From Reticulitermes lucifugus (Eukaryota > Arthropoda > Insecta > Blattodea > Rhinotermitidae): a stretch of DNA of 64,000 bases. Shown here piece by piece: positions 1-12,844 of this stretch; position 1 is the first letter of the stretch, and each line of letters opens with the position of its first letter. Where the stretch lies: assembly GCA_026260175.1 (NCBI GenBank), contig JAKCWW010000503.1, forward strand, positions 1-64,000. The letters are read 5' to 3'. Both the position numbers and the translations under genes were made by a program. Under the pieces are notes generated by a model. The model did not search any database. It was not told the DNA's origin and was given only the letters and a program-made list of their open reading frames with translations.

Positions 1-998
1 AACAAAATTTTACAAATTAGTCAGCATTGTCAGAAATAAATAAAATAAAATAAATGCAAGTTCGTTGCGCTCATTTCTTTCTTACCAACCCTACAAACAC
101 CCCCGCCCCGACAACACCGCCTGGGTAAGACGTTTTCCGCCAAAAACCTAAGCGGTAGTGACTCCGACACTACCTACCCCGTTTTTTACGTCTGGCAAGC
201 GGTACACGTGACAGCTGCAGACGGATACGCTTGATGTCATAAACAAAATCTTCAAGTATAAGTTCAATAAGAAACTTCCGGATGCTCTAGATGCTTCGAA
301 ATTTTCGCATCGTTGCTAGACTACTCTGGTTGTTTCGTTGATGGTAACATAAAATTAAGATACTTTTCCATTAAAGCATCATATAACTGTTTTAATTATT
401 ATGACTGTGACAACTAAATCTCTTAAAATTTCAGAAATTTAAAACTCAATAATTGACGACATCCATAGTAGCTCGGTTGTGGATGTATTCCTAGCATAGT
501 AATTGCCATTTTTATCGTCCCCGCCCTTTTCAAATGTAGGCCTGTAACTTCCACACTCACTGAAGAGAGTCAGGAGACTGAATCGGACCACTCATATCCA
601 CTTCAAATCGAGAATTACCCACTAAAATGTTCATGTATTAACCTGCATTCGGCGATGGCTCTACCGATATCCGAGGAGTCAGTCATTTGTAAGGCGGTCA
701 GATCGCAGACACTCTTAAATAGGACATGCTGTAGAATGGTTTATGTCGTGCTGCATACGCAAGGAGTGAAAGTTTGCCCTTTCCTTTTTGAGACCTGATA
801 CAAAACCCTCCTCATTTCGTACTTCCCTTAAAATTGTACGGTTCAACAAGTCCATGATGATAAGCATGACAACTTCTACAGTCTGGGACGCGACGCCATG
901 TAGTTGGTGGATGTGTACCGATATTTCAGAGAATCGTGTTGCCTCCATAATCATGGTGAGTTGATCTGATTTAATACATATTTTCGTAATTTACTTAC
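1..998. other. No gene recognised
   Basis: AT-rich sequence with no frame resembling a known protein. A minus-strand open frame at 715-954 has no recognisable motif. I see no repeat that recurs elsewhere in the window. Confidence 0.6.
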
Positions 999-1316
999 CC
1001 TAATAACGCAGGTAAAGGCAAGGTAAAGCAATCCCATTACAGGCATGGACAGGCCCTTAGGGCTCCAGGAGGTTGAAGCCCCCAGATTTCTAGACAATCG
1101 GCACATGAAGGTGGTAAGGTTGACAGCCCTAGGCACCGGCCGCCTTTACACCCCAGGGAAATATTCCTGGTACTCATTTTTGTTAGAGTCTGAGTGCGAC
1201 CAAAAGGATTATGTCAATGAAAACTTTCAATGACGCCATCAGGAATCGACCTTCCGGCTTGTAGCTCAGTGCCTCAACCAACTGCGCCACCGTTTGCCCC
1301 CATCCTAATAACACAG
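999..1316 (-). repeat. Full-length tRNA-derived SINE, family C, with target-site duplication
   Basis: Read on the minus strand, the element starts near 1303 with a tRNA-like head. A box A-like segment (TGGCGCAGTTGG) lies near 1291-1280, and a box B-like segment (GGTCGATTCC) lies near 1250-1240. A tRNA-unrelated body follows, ending at 1012 in a TTTACC-type tail. A 13 bp direct repeat flanks it: CCTAATAACGCAG at 999-1011 and CCTAATAACACAG at 1304-1316, one mismatch. That is what LINE-driven insertion leaves. The body holds a small hairpin at 1153-1170 that is conserved in the other copies. Two headless copies lie at 30352 and 49207. This is the only complete copy of the family here. Confidence 0.85.
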
Positions 1317-3376
1317 ACAACATTATCTTCAGAAACTTCTACCGGACTACACGGCGTGAAATCCCTAGAGAGCAACTGAGAACTTGAAATCCCCTTGATT
1401 TCGTCGTTGCCATTTTCAGCACATTGAGGCATGCTGCTAACCTAACCCGTGCTTATTGGCAACAAAATTCATTGGCATTGTGTCTATCTTTAATTGCGGT
1501 ATGTAAAGTAAACGTTGATTCCAGGATTCCTTTTAAAGAACAATGTGCTTTCTAGTATAATAATTCAATAAAAATATATCTACACTGTCAGGTAAATAGT
1601 TGTCCTAATAACAAATAAATACGTAGTTGATATTCACATATGGTTACGTATATTTCAGAAGAAAATGCATTTCATATGCAATTTCACATATTTAAGTGCC
1701 TTAACAGGCCGATAAATCATAGCTCAATGAACGTTTATATACATGAAAATACATAATATCCGGATACTTGGTGGTCCTATAAGCATTAAACAGTACGCAC
1801 TCTTCCGCTGCCATCTACTGGAACTATTAACCTCGCTTCAATAAATAACAAGAACCACCGACGTTTGGATCTTGGCAATGTTGTCGCTTCTTTCCAACTG
1901 AGCAGTCAAGAGTGATTGTACACAGGCAACATTCCTGAGTGTAACAGACGTTCGTGGCGACCCCGTGAGAGCTCCTGAGCAAGAAAACAAGCATCCATCC
2001 GGAGGAAAAGAGAAAAATAAAAGTACAACGACGGGAGATTTCTGAAGATACTAAAAAAAAAGAAGAAAGTCCTACAAAACAAGATCATAACAAATCAACC
2101 TGTCGATGACGTGACAAGCATACTTGGAAGTCGCACTAATTTAACTGCTCTCCTAAATAATTGTCATTAAAAATAGAATGTATGAAACGATTGTAGCCTA
2201 CGTATACTGCAAGCAGTCTACGAACACTAATATGTACGAAATATTTTGACGGTATCCTATTCACTTTCGTTAACTGTCGCGGTTTATATGAAACTGAACT
2301 TTGCGTCTGATTTGAACCTAAATCGGGTTTCGTTCAATTCCTATACATCGGGTAAGTTTCTTCCATAAATTCAGAAGTGTCTTAAATTCATCTCGTACAA
2401 CATTTCAGATCAGCTGCACCTTTACTTCCACATTCCTTTCGAAATATAATTCTTTATCACTTATCTAGAATTTCTCAATCAAAGCCACAAACACACAGCG
2501 GTCTAGCTAATGATTGACGCATAGAGCGGAAATTCCTGGGTTCTTTAATAAGAATTAAAAATTACATTTCAAAATTCTCGAGTAAATCCGAAACTGTACG
2601 TTCCGAAAGTACGATTTATCCCATGGGCGTACGATTTATAATCCATGAATTAAGGCGTTACCACTTAAAGTTCAAGAATAATTTATGATGAATATGTTAT
2701 ATTCACAGTCTTCCATTGAACTCCACCCCTATGTCAAGAGATTGCAAGTGTTAGTTGTAGCAGGTAGTAATGTGTGATGGATGCTGAACAGTGATGCGAA
2801 GACGACATGAAACCTGATACGGAGACATAACTGGAACTTCTATAAATAAAATATGCCAAACACTACTTTATTTCAAAAGTTTCAGTCTGCATTTGAACAA
2901 CGACCAACAACCCGGTTCAAGCAATAACGCCTGCGACTTTTATTCGGAAGTTGATTAATTTGTACCTCGGACGAGGCGCCGACTATCCTGACCGATTTAC
3001 CTTAGTCAATCCAGGTAAATACCGGAACAATACAAGAATTATGTCATAAATATTTCTTTCAAGTACCTTCTAGTTCGTCACTCGCCTATCACTTTCACAT
3101 TTGACCCTGCGTTGTCTGAGATACGGAGGGCGTCGTAAAACGAACCGTACACAAACAAAATATACGTTAATGCCAAAAAGATATATAAATTAATAACAAC
3201 ACTACTCAGTGGTCCAGTTCTACAATTTTGTTTTGTTTTTATTTCCCGGTGTGAACAAGTTCTGTAATGCTTACGATTGAAGAACATGCAGTCTACGTAT
3301 TTCAAAGAAACAAGAGCACAGACACCACACGTCTTCAGCTTGGTCAATCGGACTCTACCTAAACACTAAACAGTTA
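1317..3376. other. No gene recognised
   Basis: About 2 kb of AT-rich DNA without a recognisable coding region. A mixed A/AAG-rich run near 2050-2070 is low complexity. No copy of the repeat families seen elsewhere was identified. Confidence 0.55.
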
Positions 3377-3945
3377 CAACTAACTAACTAACTAACTAAC
3401 TAACTAGCTAACCACCCAACCAACCAACTCCATGGAGCAGAGTCCTTCTTTAAAAGTTAATAATTCCTGAACAAGCAAAGAAATTCCCACATTATATGGA
3501 ACCCAAAGGTTCAGTACCGCATTCACAACAGCCCGCCACTCGCCCCTATTCTGAGCCACATCAATCCAGTTCACGCTCTCCTATCCACTTGTTTAAGATC
3601 CATTTTAATATTAGTCTCCGATCTACGACTATGTCTTTCAAGTGGCTCTTTCTTTCAGGTTTCCTCACCAAAGCCTTGTATGTACCTATCCTCTCATCCA
3701 TACGTGCTATATGCACCGCCCATCCCATTCTTCTTGTTTTTATCACCTGGAAAATATTTATTGAGGAGTACGAAACATAAAGCTCCCCACTGAGTAGTTT
3801 ACTCCAGTCTCTTATTACCTCGTCCCTCTTGGGCCAAATAGCTTTCTCAGCACTCTATTCTCGAACACCCCCAGCGTACCTTCCTCATTGGAAAAGACCA
3901 AATTTCACACCCATATAAAGCAAGTGGCAAAATTATACAAACACA
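3377..3945 (-). mobile_element. RTE-type LINE, 3' end fragment
   Basis: On the minus strand this is the 3' end of a non-LTR retrotransposon, truncated at its 5' side. Positions 3746-3561 read an open stretch resembling the C-terminal tail common in arthropod RTE-type reverse transcriptases (pattern [12 protein letters not shown] then [10 protein letters not shown]; consensus of other copies RWAGHVARMGE, YRVLVGKPEG). The short 3' UTR contains the recurrent segment about ACTCTGCTCCATGGAGTT and ends in an AGTT-type tetranucleotide tail seen on the plus strand as (AACT)n at 3378-3412. Frame interruptions upstream of 3746 show it is dead. It is the only RTE copy of ten in the window on this strand. 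RTE is the best family guess; another LINE clade with a similar tail is possible. Confidence 0.8.
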
Positions 3946-5446
3946 GTATGATAAGTAAAGTAGGTCAACAGCAAGTTAGGATTTGCTACTCGCCAAGTGT
4001 TAACACGTGTCATTTGAAGAGGAAAATGACGTAGAAACTTGATCGTTGGTTAACCTATAGATGTGTGTTATATAATCCCGTGTAGCCCACGCTTTCCTTA
4101 AACCATACAAAAGCAAATACCACTGCACTACAGCTACCAACACAATAATACTCTTGACTGTAGCTGATGATACTGGTGATCATGTGATGATAACAATGAC
4201 AGCGAATATGCTCTGTCAGAAATCCGATTTCTCTGACTGAAGGCTCGTGATTTCACCTACTCCCTTCACGCACATATCAGATTTGTTACTTAAAACTGGC
4301 CACGGAGCCTTTTTCTCTTCCATTTCCCTTTCTTACAATCTTGTAAAGAAACAACTGAAACAATCAGCTTACCAGTGACGAAAAAGGAAATTAATGATCT
4401 TAGTCTTAAACATAAAGTCAGTTCGGACTTAGCTTATTGGACTTTTTAGTCATAGATTTACACGACTAAGGGCGTAATGAATGCCTTAGACTTCCCTATG
4501 ACGTTTGTAGCGATCCACAGCATTCCAGTGCACACTACACACTGACTGTGCTACTAAATAAACTAAAACACTGTTATGCATTCGTGGCCCAGATACACAA
4601 AGTTTACATTTACAGTTCCTTATGGAGGTGTTTCCAGTGAGGTAGGAGCCGAATGCATGTAATTCGTCACTTTCCTTCACATATATTCACAACGCTTTAT
4701 CCTTCCTTAAATAAATGAAATTGCTGTCCTGATAACACCGCGCACCCCTGCCATCTTTTATCATGATTTGGACCCCAGAACTTCGCTTCGTTTTAGGTTT
4801 CACAGTCCAAACCCACAGCTAGCCCATGAAATAAAGTTAAACAATAAATTTCTCAAGATGTCTTATGCAGGCTTTGCTACAATACCATAATCATCATTCT
4901 TTTACTTACAATTCATTAAATTTAACTCATTCAACAATCCCATTGTCCGAGAAAGGTAAAATCTCTCTTGAACCTGTCCCCTTAAGAATTACTTTGTAAG
5001 AGAAATCCCTTCACTAACATTCTGTACGTCATCTCCACTTGTACCGTATAAATTTAAGAGATTTCCTTTCCTTTATCCCCTCCAGAGCTTCACAATTCGA
5101 CCCTTCTAACAATCCTCCACCTTCCTCGTTAATTATGGCTCCTCCTCGTGTAAAATTCAAAGAACACTGCCACGTCTTTAATTCCACTTGACAGTCGAAT
5201 AACTAACACATACAAGGTTAAATTCTGATTGGTCCATCTTCTATAATAGCTTCATATGTGGTATCGTAAGAGCTGACCATTAAGATTCGTGGCTCTGAAC
5301 GTTTTACATTCGTGCCATCACCGTTTTAAGTGACTTACTGCGGGACCCTGTCAATTGCTGACTAAATAGAGTCGGTCATACATGAATGAATGCGTTACGG
5401 ATTAGTGGTGGAGTGATATGTAGGAGGCAGAACCGAAGTACTAGTA
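3946..5446. other. No gene recognised
   Basis: Unique-looking AT-rich sequence. A minus-strand open frame at 4486-4680 has no recognisable features. No terminal repeats or tandem arrays were seen. Confidence 0.55.
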
Positions 5447-5573
5447 GGAAAACTGTCCCAGTGTCTCTTTGTCCACCACAGATCTCGCATGGACTGGCTC
5501 AGAACCGACAACGTGCCCCCGAGGTGAGAGTATGGCGACTAACCGCCTGAGCATGGTACATCCCAGGCACTAT
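5447..5573 (-). repeat. tRNA-derived SINE, family B, fragment
   Basis: On the minus strand the head near 5570-5535 contains a box A-like GCTCAGGCGGTTAGTCGCC. The body runs through TCCATGCGAGATC and TGTGGTGGACAAAGAG to GGGACAGTTTTCC. The same order is seen at 38140-38268, 44379-44450 and 52891-53028. Box B is poorly preserved. No target-site duplication could be identified. Confidence 0.7.
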
Positions 5574-5913
5574 CTAAGTTTAAATAAAATCATGAATAGC
5601 AATTTACAGATCAGGTAGTCGTCTTTATATGCAAGCAAATATAATATTGGTTCTGATATAAGAACACACCGTGAGAGTTACTATAGACTAAGTGAAGGAG
5701 GCTCTATTAAAAAAAAATCTTTATAAATAAAATAAATTCATAAAATTTATCACTTCTCAGGAAAGAACACGTAAGAATTAAAAGTTTAAGTTTGATCAAA
5801 AAGACTATAGAAAAATTACTTCATACTTAGCTCGGTTAAGTATAAATTTACAATGAATTTTTAAACAGACGTTTTGTCACATACGTATTATTCAAAGTCG
5901 TCTGCCACAGTGC

Positions 5914-5942
5914 ATATATGTACATATACATATACATATAGG
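5914..5942. repeat. TACATA-type simple repeat
   Basis: Alternating pyrimidine-purine low-complexity tract made of TATATG, TACATA and CATATA units. Confidence 0.8.
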
Positions 5943-6055
5943 CCTATGTAAACAGTAATTGATTATATGCCTTTCTTCGACAATCTACCGCAGGAGTTCA
6001 GTTCAAGTGTTTCTTTATAATCCAGGATTCGCTTTATACAAATAACAGTCTAAGG

Positions 6056-6239
6056 CTATGGCCTCCAACCTTTTTATGGCAAAGGGTCACACAGGTTATT
6101 GCGGGCTGGTTCGCGGGCAGCACGTGAAAAATAAAAATAAGTGGTATACCTAACAGCATAAACTATTTATTATGTAATTTTTATAGTATACACATAATTT
6201 GCAAATGTGCCTGCGGGCCGCGGTTTGGATACCAACGGT
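6056..6239. mobile_element. hAT-like non-autonomous element (degraded)
   Basis: A segment of about 184 bp. Its left end reads CTATGGCCTCCAACCTTTTT. Its right end, reverse complemented, reads CCGTTGGTATCCAAACCGCG. These resemble hAT-family ends of the type CAGTGGTTCCCAAAC followed by a GGGCCGC segment (GCGGGCCGCGG near 6213-6223). No clean 8 bp target-site duplication was found, so the boundaries are approximate and the family assignment is by resemblance. Confidence 0.5.
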
Positions 6240-6679
6240 GTAAAGATAAATAGCATTCAAGGCTGCTTCGCACAATATTTTGTTTAATAATTAGCTGCTG
6301 GTTTGGCAAGCTTTTGTATTCGTTATATGAGAAAACTGCATGGGACTCGTTACATCTGCCAACAGTACATTTAGGTGCCTAGGCAAAACATAACACAGTC
6401 ATCAGGCACACACTGAATATTTCAATAACGTCTCTGCTGTAGTTTAAACTACGTTGACAACTGCCTGCTGACGCATGAGGGAAGTAACTGCACTGCAGAA
6501 AGATATTTAAGTTCTTGAAAGATAAATGTAAAAAATGGGAAATATCACTAATATAGAAAGAGTATTTTTTATTTATTCTTTGTAAAATCTACTGGCTGGT
6601 TCTGAAGGCCTATACAAATCATAAAATGACCAAAGTACAGGTGATAAATAAAGATAGATTTACTATTGTTTTGAGGTTC

Positions 6680-6835
6680 TTAGTTCTCACAGCGGTGATG
6701 CAAGTCTTCAGCGATGTCTACACTGTCGACTGGTGAACAGTTACCGATTTTTCGAAGGAGCGCAGTGCCTCCTCTTGGATTGCTTGACCCTGAAGATGGG
6801 CATAATAAGCTTTTCCGAAAATTAGCTGTTACAAG
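6680..6835 (+). repeat. Foldback (FB) repeat copy
   Basis: The left half contains CAGTTACCGATTTTTCGAAG. The right half contains CCCTGAAGATGGG (6788-6800), a short hairpin-like spacer and CCGAAAATTAGCTGTTAC. The two halves are diverged inverted copies of one unit. The module CTGAAGAT ... GAAA is shared with eight other FB pieces in the window (see 60890-61085 for the clearest two-arm copy). Confidence 0.65.
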
Positions 6836-8999
6836 TCAACACAGCGTAACATCCCAGAACACTTGAATCTTCCAAGGCAGAGTTGTCACTGTGCTTAGTT
6901 GAAGCCTGCAAGTATAAATTGATTCCGGTCATTCTTAGCGTCTGCCGTACTAGATGTCTGTAAATGGTCAGTTTCGCGCTCCGAAAAATCCAGAAAGATC
7001 GCTTCATACATTCTTGATGGATCGCAGATTCGGCATGGACATGTTGGGGTAGGGAAAAGTCCCTGCACATGTTTTAAATTGATCCTTGGTCACCTAGCCC
7101 GTAGCCGGTCATTATAGAGTTATACAGTTTAGAAGCGGCACAATATTTAACACTTTCAAAGCCGCAATTAATCTACATTGTCCAGAAAGAATAATTTCGC
7201 TCCCACACAAAACGCATTTTGCTTCCATTACAAAAACCAATCGGTGAATTCTATATAGGGAAATAAAGCCTTGTATTCTAAGAATTATGAAACACATCAT
7301 TCAGTGTGTGTTGGAGAAATTCAGGATTTTTAATGTTAAATCTGGCAGTATGTATAGCAGCCACTGGGATTTTAAAGTTATTACGTTACCTGGTAAAAGA
7401 GATAAAAATCACAAAAATTTCCCAGTTGGCGTTCAATTCAAGCCCCTTAGATAAAGCGGTTATACAAAAAGAGATCAATGCGATTCCAAATGCTCTTTTA
7501 ATAAAACATCCACAGACCCTATTGAAAAGACACGTAACAGATTTAGTGTTACCACTTTCCCCCAATTAAATAGCCTTCCTTCGGAAACAGAAGTAATGAT
7601 CTTACTGTTAAATCTATTTGTTTAATGGGTTGGCTCCGGATTGCCATGGTATATAAACTACCGGCACAATGGATAAACATGTCTCAGGGAACGACGAATG
7701 ATGTCTTTTGCTTCCATTTCCCTGAACTCTCCCTTAGGCTGTTCATTACTTCATTTCGTGCAGGAGTTGATACGGCTCCTGTCACACACAGTGTCCCGGC
7801 TTTCCTTCCATCCCATTGTTTCCACCTCCCACGATAACGATAGCTGGGACATTTCCTTCCAGGAACAAAAGGGTGGATGTTTCGCTGCTCTGTCTGATTT
7901 ATTCTTCACAAGCCTCAGCCCCTTATGAAGACGAAACACACAAGAATCAAATCATGTGAGGAATAGCTTATTCGTAGGTTATTAATCGATGATTTAGTAT
8001 TGTAGGCTCCGTACAGCGACGAGTGAGATGGGAAGATTTTAAAATGCTGAGGAAATGACAATATTTCATTGTTCCATCCTGGAATTTGCCAGGAAGCCAC
8101 GATAACTTTCGTATGGCAAGTAACACGGCTGAGGCTTGAACTTTATACCTGCTGACTACAATTTTACGTCCAAACCAGTACTTTCGGCAAACAAATGTTA
8201 AAGTAACTCACCATTCCCTACATTTTAGAGTTTCAAAAACTCATTACTTTATTTCTACTAATTGTTATGATTGCTTCGGCGACGTTTCGGTAATTTCATA
8301 ATGAAGAGAGTCGAAGTATAGGATGATAAGCGAATAAGTGCGTCGGGAAATAGTGGAAGGAAACAAAAGTGGTCTAATTTAATATCCCAGCATTTACCTG
8401 GGGGGATGAGTAAAAAGCGAAAAACTTTTGTCATTACTGCTGGGTTCTTGAAACAGACTCGAACCTGAAGCCTCTAGAACACGAAGCAGGACTACTAAGT
8501 TAAATTACTCTTAGTCTGTTAGTACTAATTCTTCTACAGAAATTGAGAGTGTCTCAGCCTGTAGAGAATTCCCAGCCACTTACAGACCCTAAATGTCAAG
8601 TAGGCCTACTCTATTCACAAGACCACAACTGGCCCCGATCCGGAGCAAATCGAATCAAGTTCTTACACCAAAATCCGATTTTTCGAAAGTCTAATTTAAT
8701 GTTGAATTGACTGATGTTCTCACAGCGGTATTTCTGAGGATTCAGGTCGTCTGGAATATGACGGTGTGGCGTTGGGTGTGTTTTTCTGGAGGTTCTATTT
8801 TAATGTTACCATCTGATATAGTTTCAGGCCTCCCCAATGGCCTCTTCTTAGAGGTTCTCTGAATCAAATTCTGTGCTCATTCCTCAACTCACCCATTCAT
8901 GTACATGCCACACTCATATCATCCACCTTGACTTGATCATCTTTTATTACACTGTGAAGAGTACAATTTGGTACAAAGTTTGTTAATGCTATATTTTAC
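6836..8999. other. No gene recognised
   Basis: Open frames at 7306-7569 (plus) and 6822-7070 (minus) are unlike any family I know and lack exon-like context. Nothing repetitive was recognised. Confidence 0.5.
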
Positions 9000-9041
9000 T
9001 TAACGCCTTGTAACCCAGTGGCTACCCTATGCACCATCAGG
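9000..9041 (+). repeat. Terminus of a TTAA-bounded repeat (partial)
   Basis: TTAA at 9000-9003 is followed by CGCCTTGTAACCCAGTGGCT and CCCTATGCACCATC. This matches 47480-47518, where TTAA is followed by CCACTTAAAGCCCAGTGGTT. It is more distantly similar to the end of the TTAA-bounded element at 35257. Only this terminus was recognised; the opposite end was not located. Confidence 0.45.
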
Positions 9042-12000
9042 TTTAAAATTAAGAAATTATACATTTTGTTCAGAGAGAAAGAGAGTGTTTTGCACAGGTT
9101 AATTTTATTCCCTATCACTGTTCCATACTCCCTTCTTGTTCTCATTACTCTTATCAAAATGAGAATTTGGCAAGATTTTTGTCAAAAAAAATAAATTGTT
9201 TTAAGACTTTAAAAGTTAATTTATGAGTAGCCTATTCTGATTCAAATGACAGCGTGCTAATATTCGATGAAATCCAAACGTAAAATATACGGATTGGGAA
9301 TCAAAGAGTGTAGCCAATCCAGAGTTTTAAAGTTGCTGGAAAATTATACTCCGATCCGCTACTCCTTAATGTTATCACATGTTAAAGCCACTTATTAGTA
9401 TTCAGTTACGAAATGTTTATCACTATTACTGTAAAGCAGTTTAGACACTCAGATCCTTTCCTAGCCCTTCTCTGTCGTCCACATCTTCATATTCTATCCA
9501 CACACATCAAGAAAACGTGTATGTTGATTGTAGACTTTATCTTCTAACACAGGGACCCAACTTCCGTTCAAATCGAAACCCTCCCATTTCATTTATTCTC
9601 TTTCCCCTTAGCAACTCAGTCTCTTCAATCCAGACTTCTTCCTCCACGTACCCAAAGTTTCTTCCGGCGAACGTTATTTCGTCCTTCCCCCAAAACTCCT
9701 ACTCAGGCAGTTCTTCAACCGGGAATCTCTCCTGCCCTTACTCTTACAATGACTTCCTGTTTCCGGTTCTGTTCCTGTTGTATCATAGAGACTCTTTCAA
9801 CGTCACAAAACCTTTTCTTTTCTGCAGGATATGTTTACTTTTTGGTTACTGAAGGAACCACTCTAGCAACCATCTTTGATGACGTAATGGAATGGGGAAT
9901 GTAACTCTGTTTCCTCGTTGGCTCCGCAAAGGCGCCCCGAGTTCTACAGAACGACAGAGCCGGAGCCAAAAGTATATACAAGTTTTCCCCTTTCTAATGT
10001 TATAATACAGAAAAGCAAACCTAAAAGAAAATTAAAGAAACTTTTAAGAAGCCCTACATTTTCTATACTTCTTACACAAAGCTGATAATAAATTAATTCC
10101 ATAACGGTGTTTCAGTTCAATCACGTAGAAGAAGTCGCAACCAGATCCGAAATTACTTACTCGTATTGAAATAGCTCACCGTGCAGAATATAGAAGATAG
10201 ACTTATCTTTATGACTAATAAATAATTCGATATATAACGAGAAGGAAGCTAAGGACCCGATAATTCTATAACTCGGAAGTAGAGAGCACGTGGTTAGCTT
10301 GACGCCGACACCTCTGCGACTATTTTTTCTTCCTAATTGTGATAGACTGTGTTCCCTGTGCGGTAGGGATTGAAGTTTTTGTGCAATATGTATATATGTA
10401 CATATTACAGTCGTGATTTTTATATCTAAGACGTTTATTGCTCTAAATGGATGCGCAAAAATAGTCTTAAGCATAAAAAATTGAATGAGACAAGAAAATG
10501 TAGGCAGATATTTAAATCGATAAAAAATGTTCTTGATGTTTTTAACCTCTGCTCTTTTCTTCAATTGAGCCCGTCTGTTCATCATCCAGAGGAAGAAAGA
10601 CGAAAATCTATGTAAGAAACATCTGTATGTTTTTAAAATTAAAGCACCTGCACTTGTAGTGACTGTAGATATGTTTCGAATATATGTAGGCCTGACTGCT
10701 GGTTCGAAGTCAGTATGAACATTGAAAATGCTGCTACCGGAAAACTCGATCAAACTTCTCCGTGCTTCTCGGTCCTGCAGTAATGCTTATTTGGTACACA
10801 AATTTCAGGTTGCACTACATGCAACCGAAGATCAACTTCAAAAATTTCCCTTAAATGCATCCTTCTTCTGTTACCAGAATTTCTTCACAATGCAGTCCTC
10901 AAATTGCATATTACAGCTCAACGTTTCTCCAGTGCTGCCTTCCCAAACAGTCAACTTGCCATCATACTTCCTTCTTAACTTCCTAACGCTCTACGTTGCG
11001 TACAGCCTAAAGGTTACAAGGACGAGCAGGCACTGTTTGGAATCTTCAGAATCGTAAGACTTCTGTTTGCTCCCTACAATAAATGCACTGTCTCTCACTA
11101 TATCACTGTATTACCTATTTCCACTTCTTTAGCATTTAGTCAGTCCTCAAAACTCCAAAGACGATCAGACTGACTGATGATCAATTGCAAAGTGACTCGA
11201 GCTTGGATTCACAGTGTGGTTTAAGCTCGTTACCATACTGACAGCATATATACTGCGAAATGTAAAATCTTTTAATTATTTTTACTCCGTTCAACAGAAA
11301 ATTATCCTGCGGTACGGGCGTGCACACACACACATAAACACATACACACACACGCCCACAAACAAACAAACAAACAAACAAAAACACACTCAGTGTCTCT
11401 CTCGTTTTCCATTTGCTGTTTCTGTTGGCAACTTATATTCGGCTTAACTTCCACCACCAGCAAAGTAAAGCAATAAAGCTAACATACTCGCTTTTTCTTT
11501 GCCGACACAACAGAAACTCTCTTCAACCCATATTAGGCAATTTCCATTGCACTTTAGTCTCACGTCTGTCCTCATATCCTTTAGACGACATAACTTCACC
11601 TCCTAATACTGTGAAATGTAACCACAACGCTCACCCCACGACAATCTTCCCCCAACATATCTGCATTGCATAAACGTAAGAGAAAAAGTAGAGTTGCAGA
11701 AAGAGAGGATGGCATAGAAGAGTTAGTAGTGTGGGAAACATCGCCCTTTGCGAAGCCTGTTATTAAATATAGGCTAAGGAAATTGGATCTTGTCAAGAGC
11801 TTTGTGATTAAAATAACACAGCCCCTTCGCAGAGCTTCTAGAGTCATCCACCTCTGATGGGAGTGAAGAGGAACAGAGTGCATACTATTTTGAATACATG
11901 AATATCTGAATAAATGTCTTTAGTAGGAAACATGGGTATAGCGCATATATATAATACAACAGTTTAAAGAGTTGTCTAACTTAAGTAAGCATATTTTAGA

Positions 12001-12059
12001 TAGATTAAAGTACTACTGTACGTGGGTGATTGATTTTCTTAATATTCTATACTGCAAAC
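9042..12059. other. No gene recognised; pyrimidine-rich tract and one long open frame
   Basis: Positions about 9550-9840 are strongly pyrimidine-rich on the plus strand, which explains the 111-codon open frame there. On the minus strand 10753-10157 is open for 198 codons, the longest frame in the window. Its translation shows no domain, signal or repeat that I recognise and is rich in Ser, Phe, Ile and Leu. A CA/AAAC simple repeat lies at 11318-11390. I do not call a gene here. Confidence 0.5.
11318..11390. repeat. Compound microsatellite (CA)n / (AAAC)n
   Basis: Several CA runs interrupted by TAAACACATA are followed by about five units of AAAC. Confidence 0.85.
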
Positions 12060-12355
12060 ATGGGCGGGGTGTACGGGGAAGAAGAAATTGCGTAGATGAA
12101 TTTGGAAGGAAAGAGACCTACTGGGAAACCTAGGATACCCTAAGAGACAGGATAATATTAAAATAGATCTTAAAGGAACAGGAATGGAGGACGTGGACTG
12201 AATTCATCTGGCTCAGAATTCGGAGAATTGGCAGATACTTGTGAAAGCGGTAATGAAACTTAGGGTTCCATAAAGGCAGGGACTTTCTTGACTAGCTGAA
12301 AAACTATTTGCTTTCCAAGAAAAACTCTGTTTTGTGGAGTTAGTTGACTATTTTC
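12060..12355 (+). mobile_element. RTE-type LINE, degraded 3' end
   Basis: The segments GATAATATTAAAATAGATCT, GGCTCAGAATTCGGAGAA, GCGGTAATGAAACTTAGGGT and TCCATAAAGGCAGGGACTTT follow one another in the order found in the better-preserved copy at 35640-36205. The 3' UTR ends at GTGGAGTTAGTTGAC. Frames are broken. The 5' part is missing. Confidence 0.75.
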
Positions 12356-12817
12356 TAAACTGTATAACCTCTTAGTATGAAAATCATACTGACAGTAATT
12401 AAATCCTAAATGCTGTTTCCTATCCAGGAAATTACGGGTTTAGATATCGGCTCTGAGAGAGACTGTTCTAAGATTTTCCGTGATTTTTCTCAGTTCCGCC
12501 ACATTAATTCCGGATTAGTATTTAAAAATATGCTACGATTGTTTCCTTCTCATTTTCTCTAATCCCTTATTCGCTATTCACCCTCACGTTCAGCAGTATG
12601 TATGTAGGCGTAATAAGCTACTGACACCACCTTTAAATAAATTAAGACATAAGTAAATATTTTTATAAGTGAATATAAAAATTTCTAAGTCTTTCTTTTG
12701 GGCATTAAGTGTGGAATTATCGTATTACTTTTGTACAAGAAAACTGTTTCGTAACAGTATAGTAAAATATTTATTTATATTTTTAAAGGCTTCTTTATGC
12801 TTTGTTTAGGATGATAT

Positions 12818-12844
12818 TAATAATAATAATAATAATAATAATAA
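12818..12844. repeat. (TAA)9 microsatellite
   Basis: Nine uninterrupted TAA units. Confidence 0.95.

Noticed and set aside
1045-1233. Short open frame at a tRNA-like sequence, possible tRNA gene near 1240-1303
   Set aside because: Box A and box B-like segments exist, but the sequence cannot form a full cloverleaf with the right spacing. The body, tail and target-site duplication show a SINE.
9517-9852. 111-codon open frame as a candidate secreted protein
   Set aside because: Lies in a pyrimidine-rich tract, so Ser, Phe, Leu and Pro dominate by composition; no signal peptide or domain.
11666-11883. Opposed frames with a charged, protein-like translation
   Set aside because: Short, no match I can name, no splice or start context that favours one strand.
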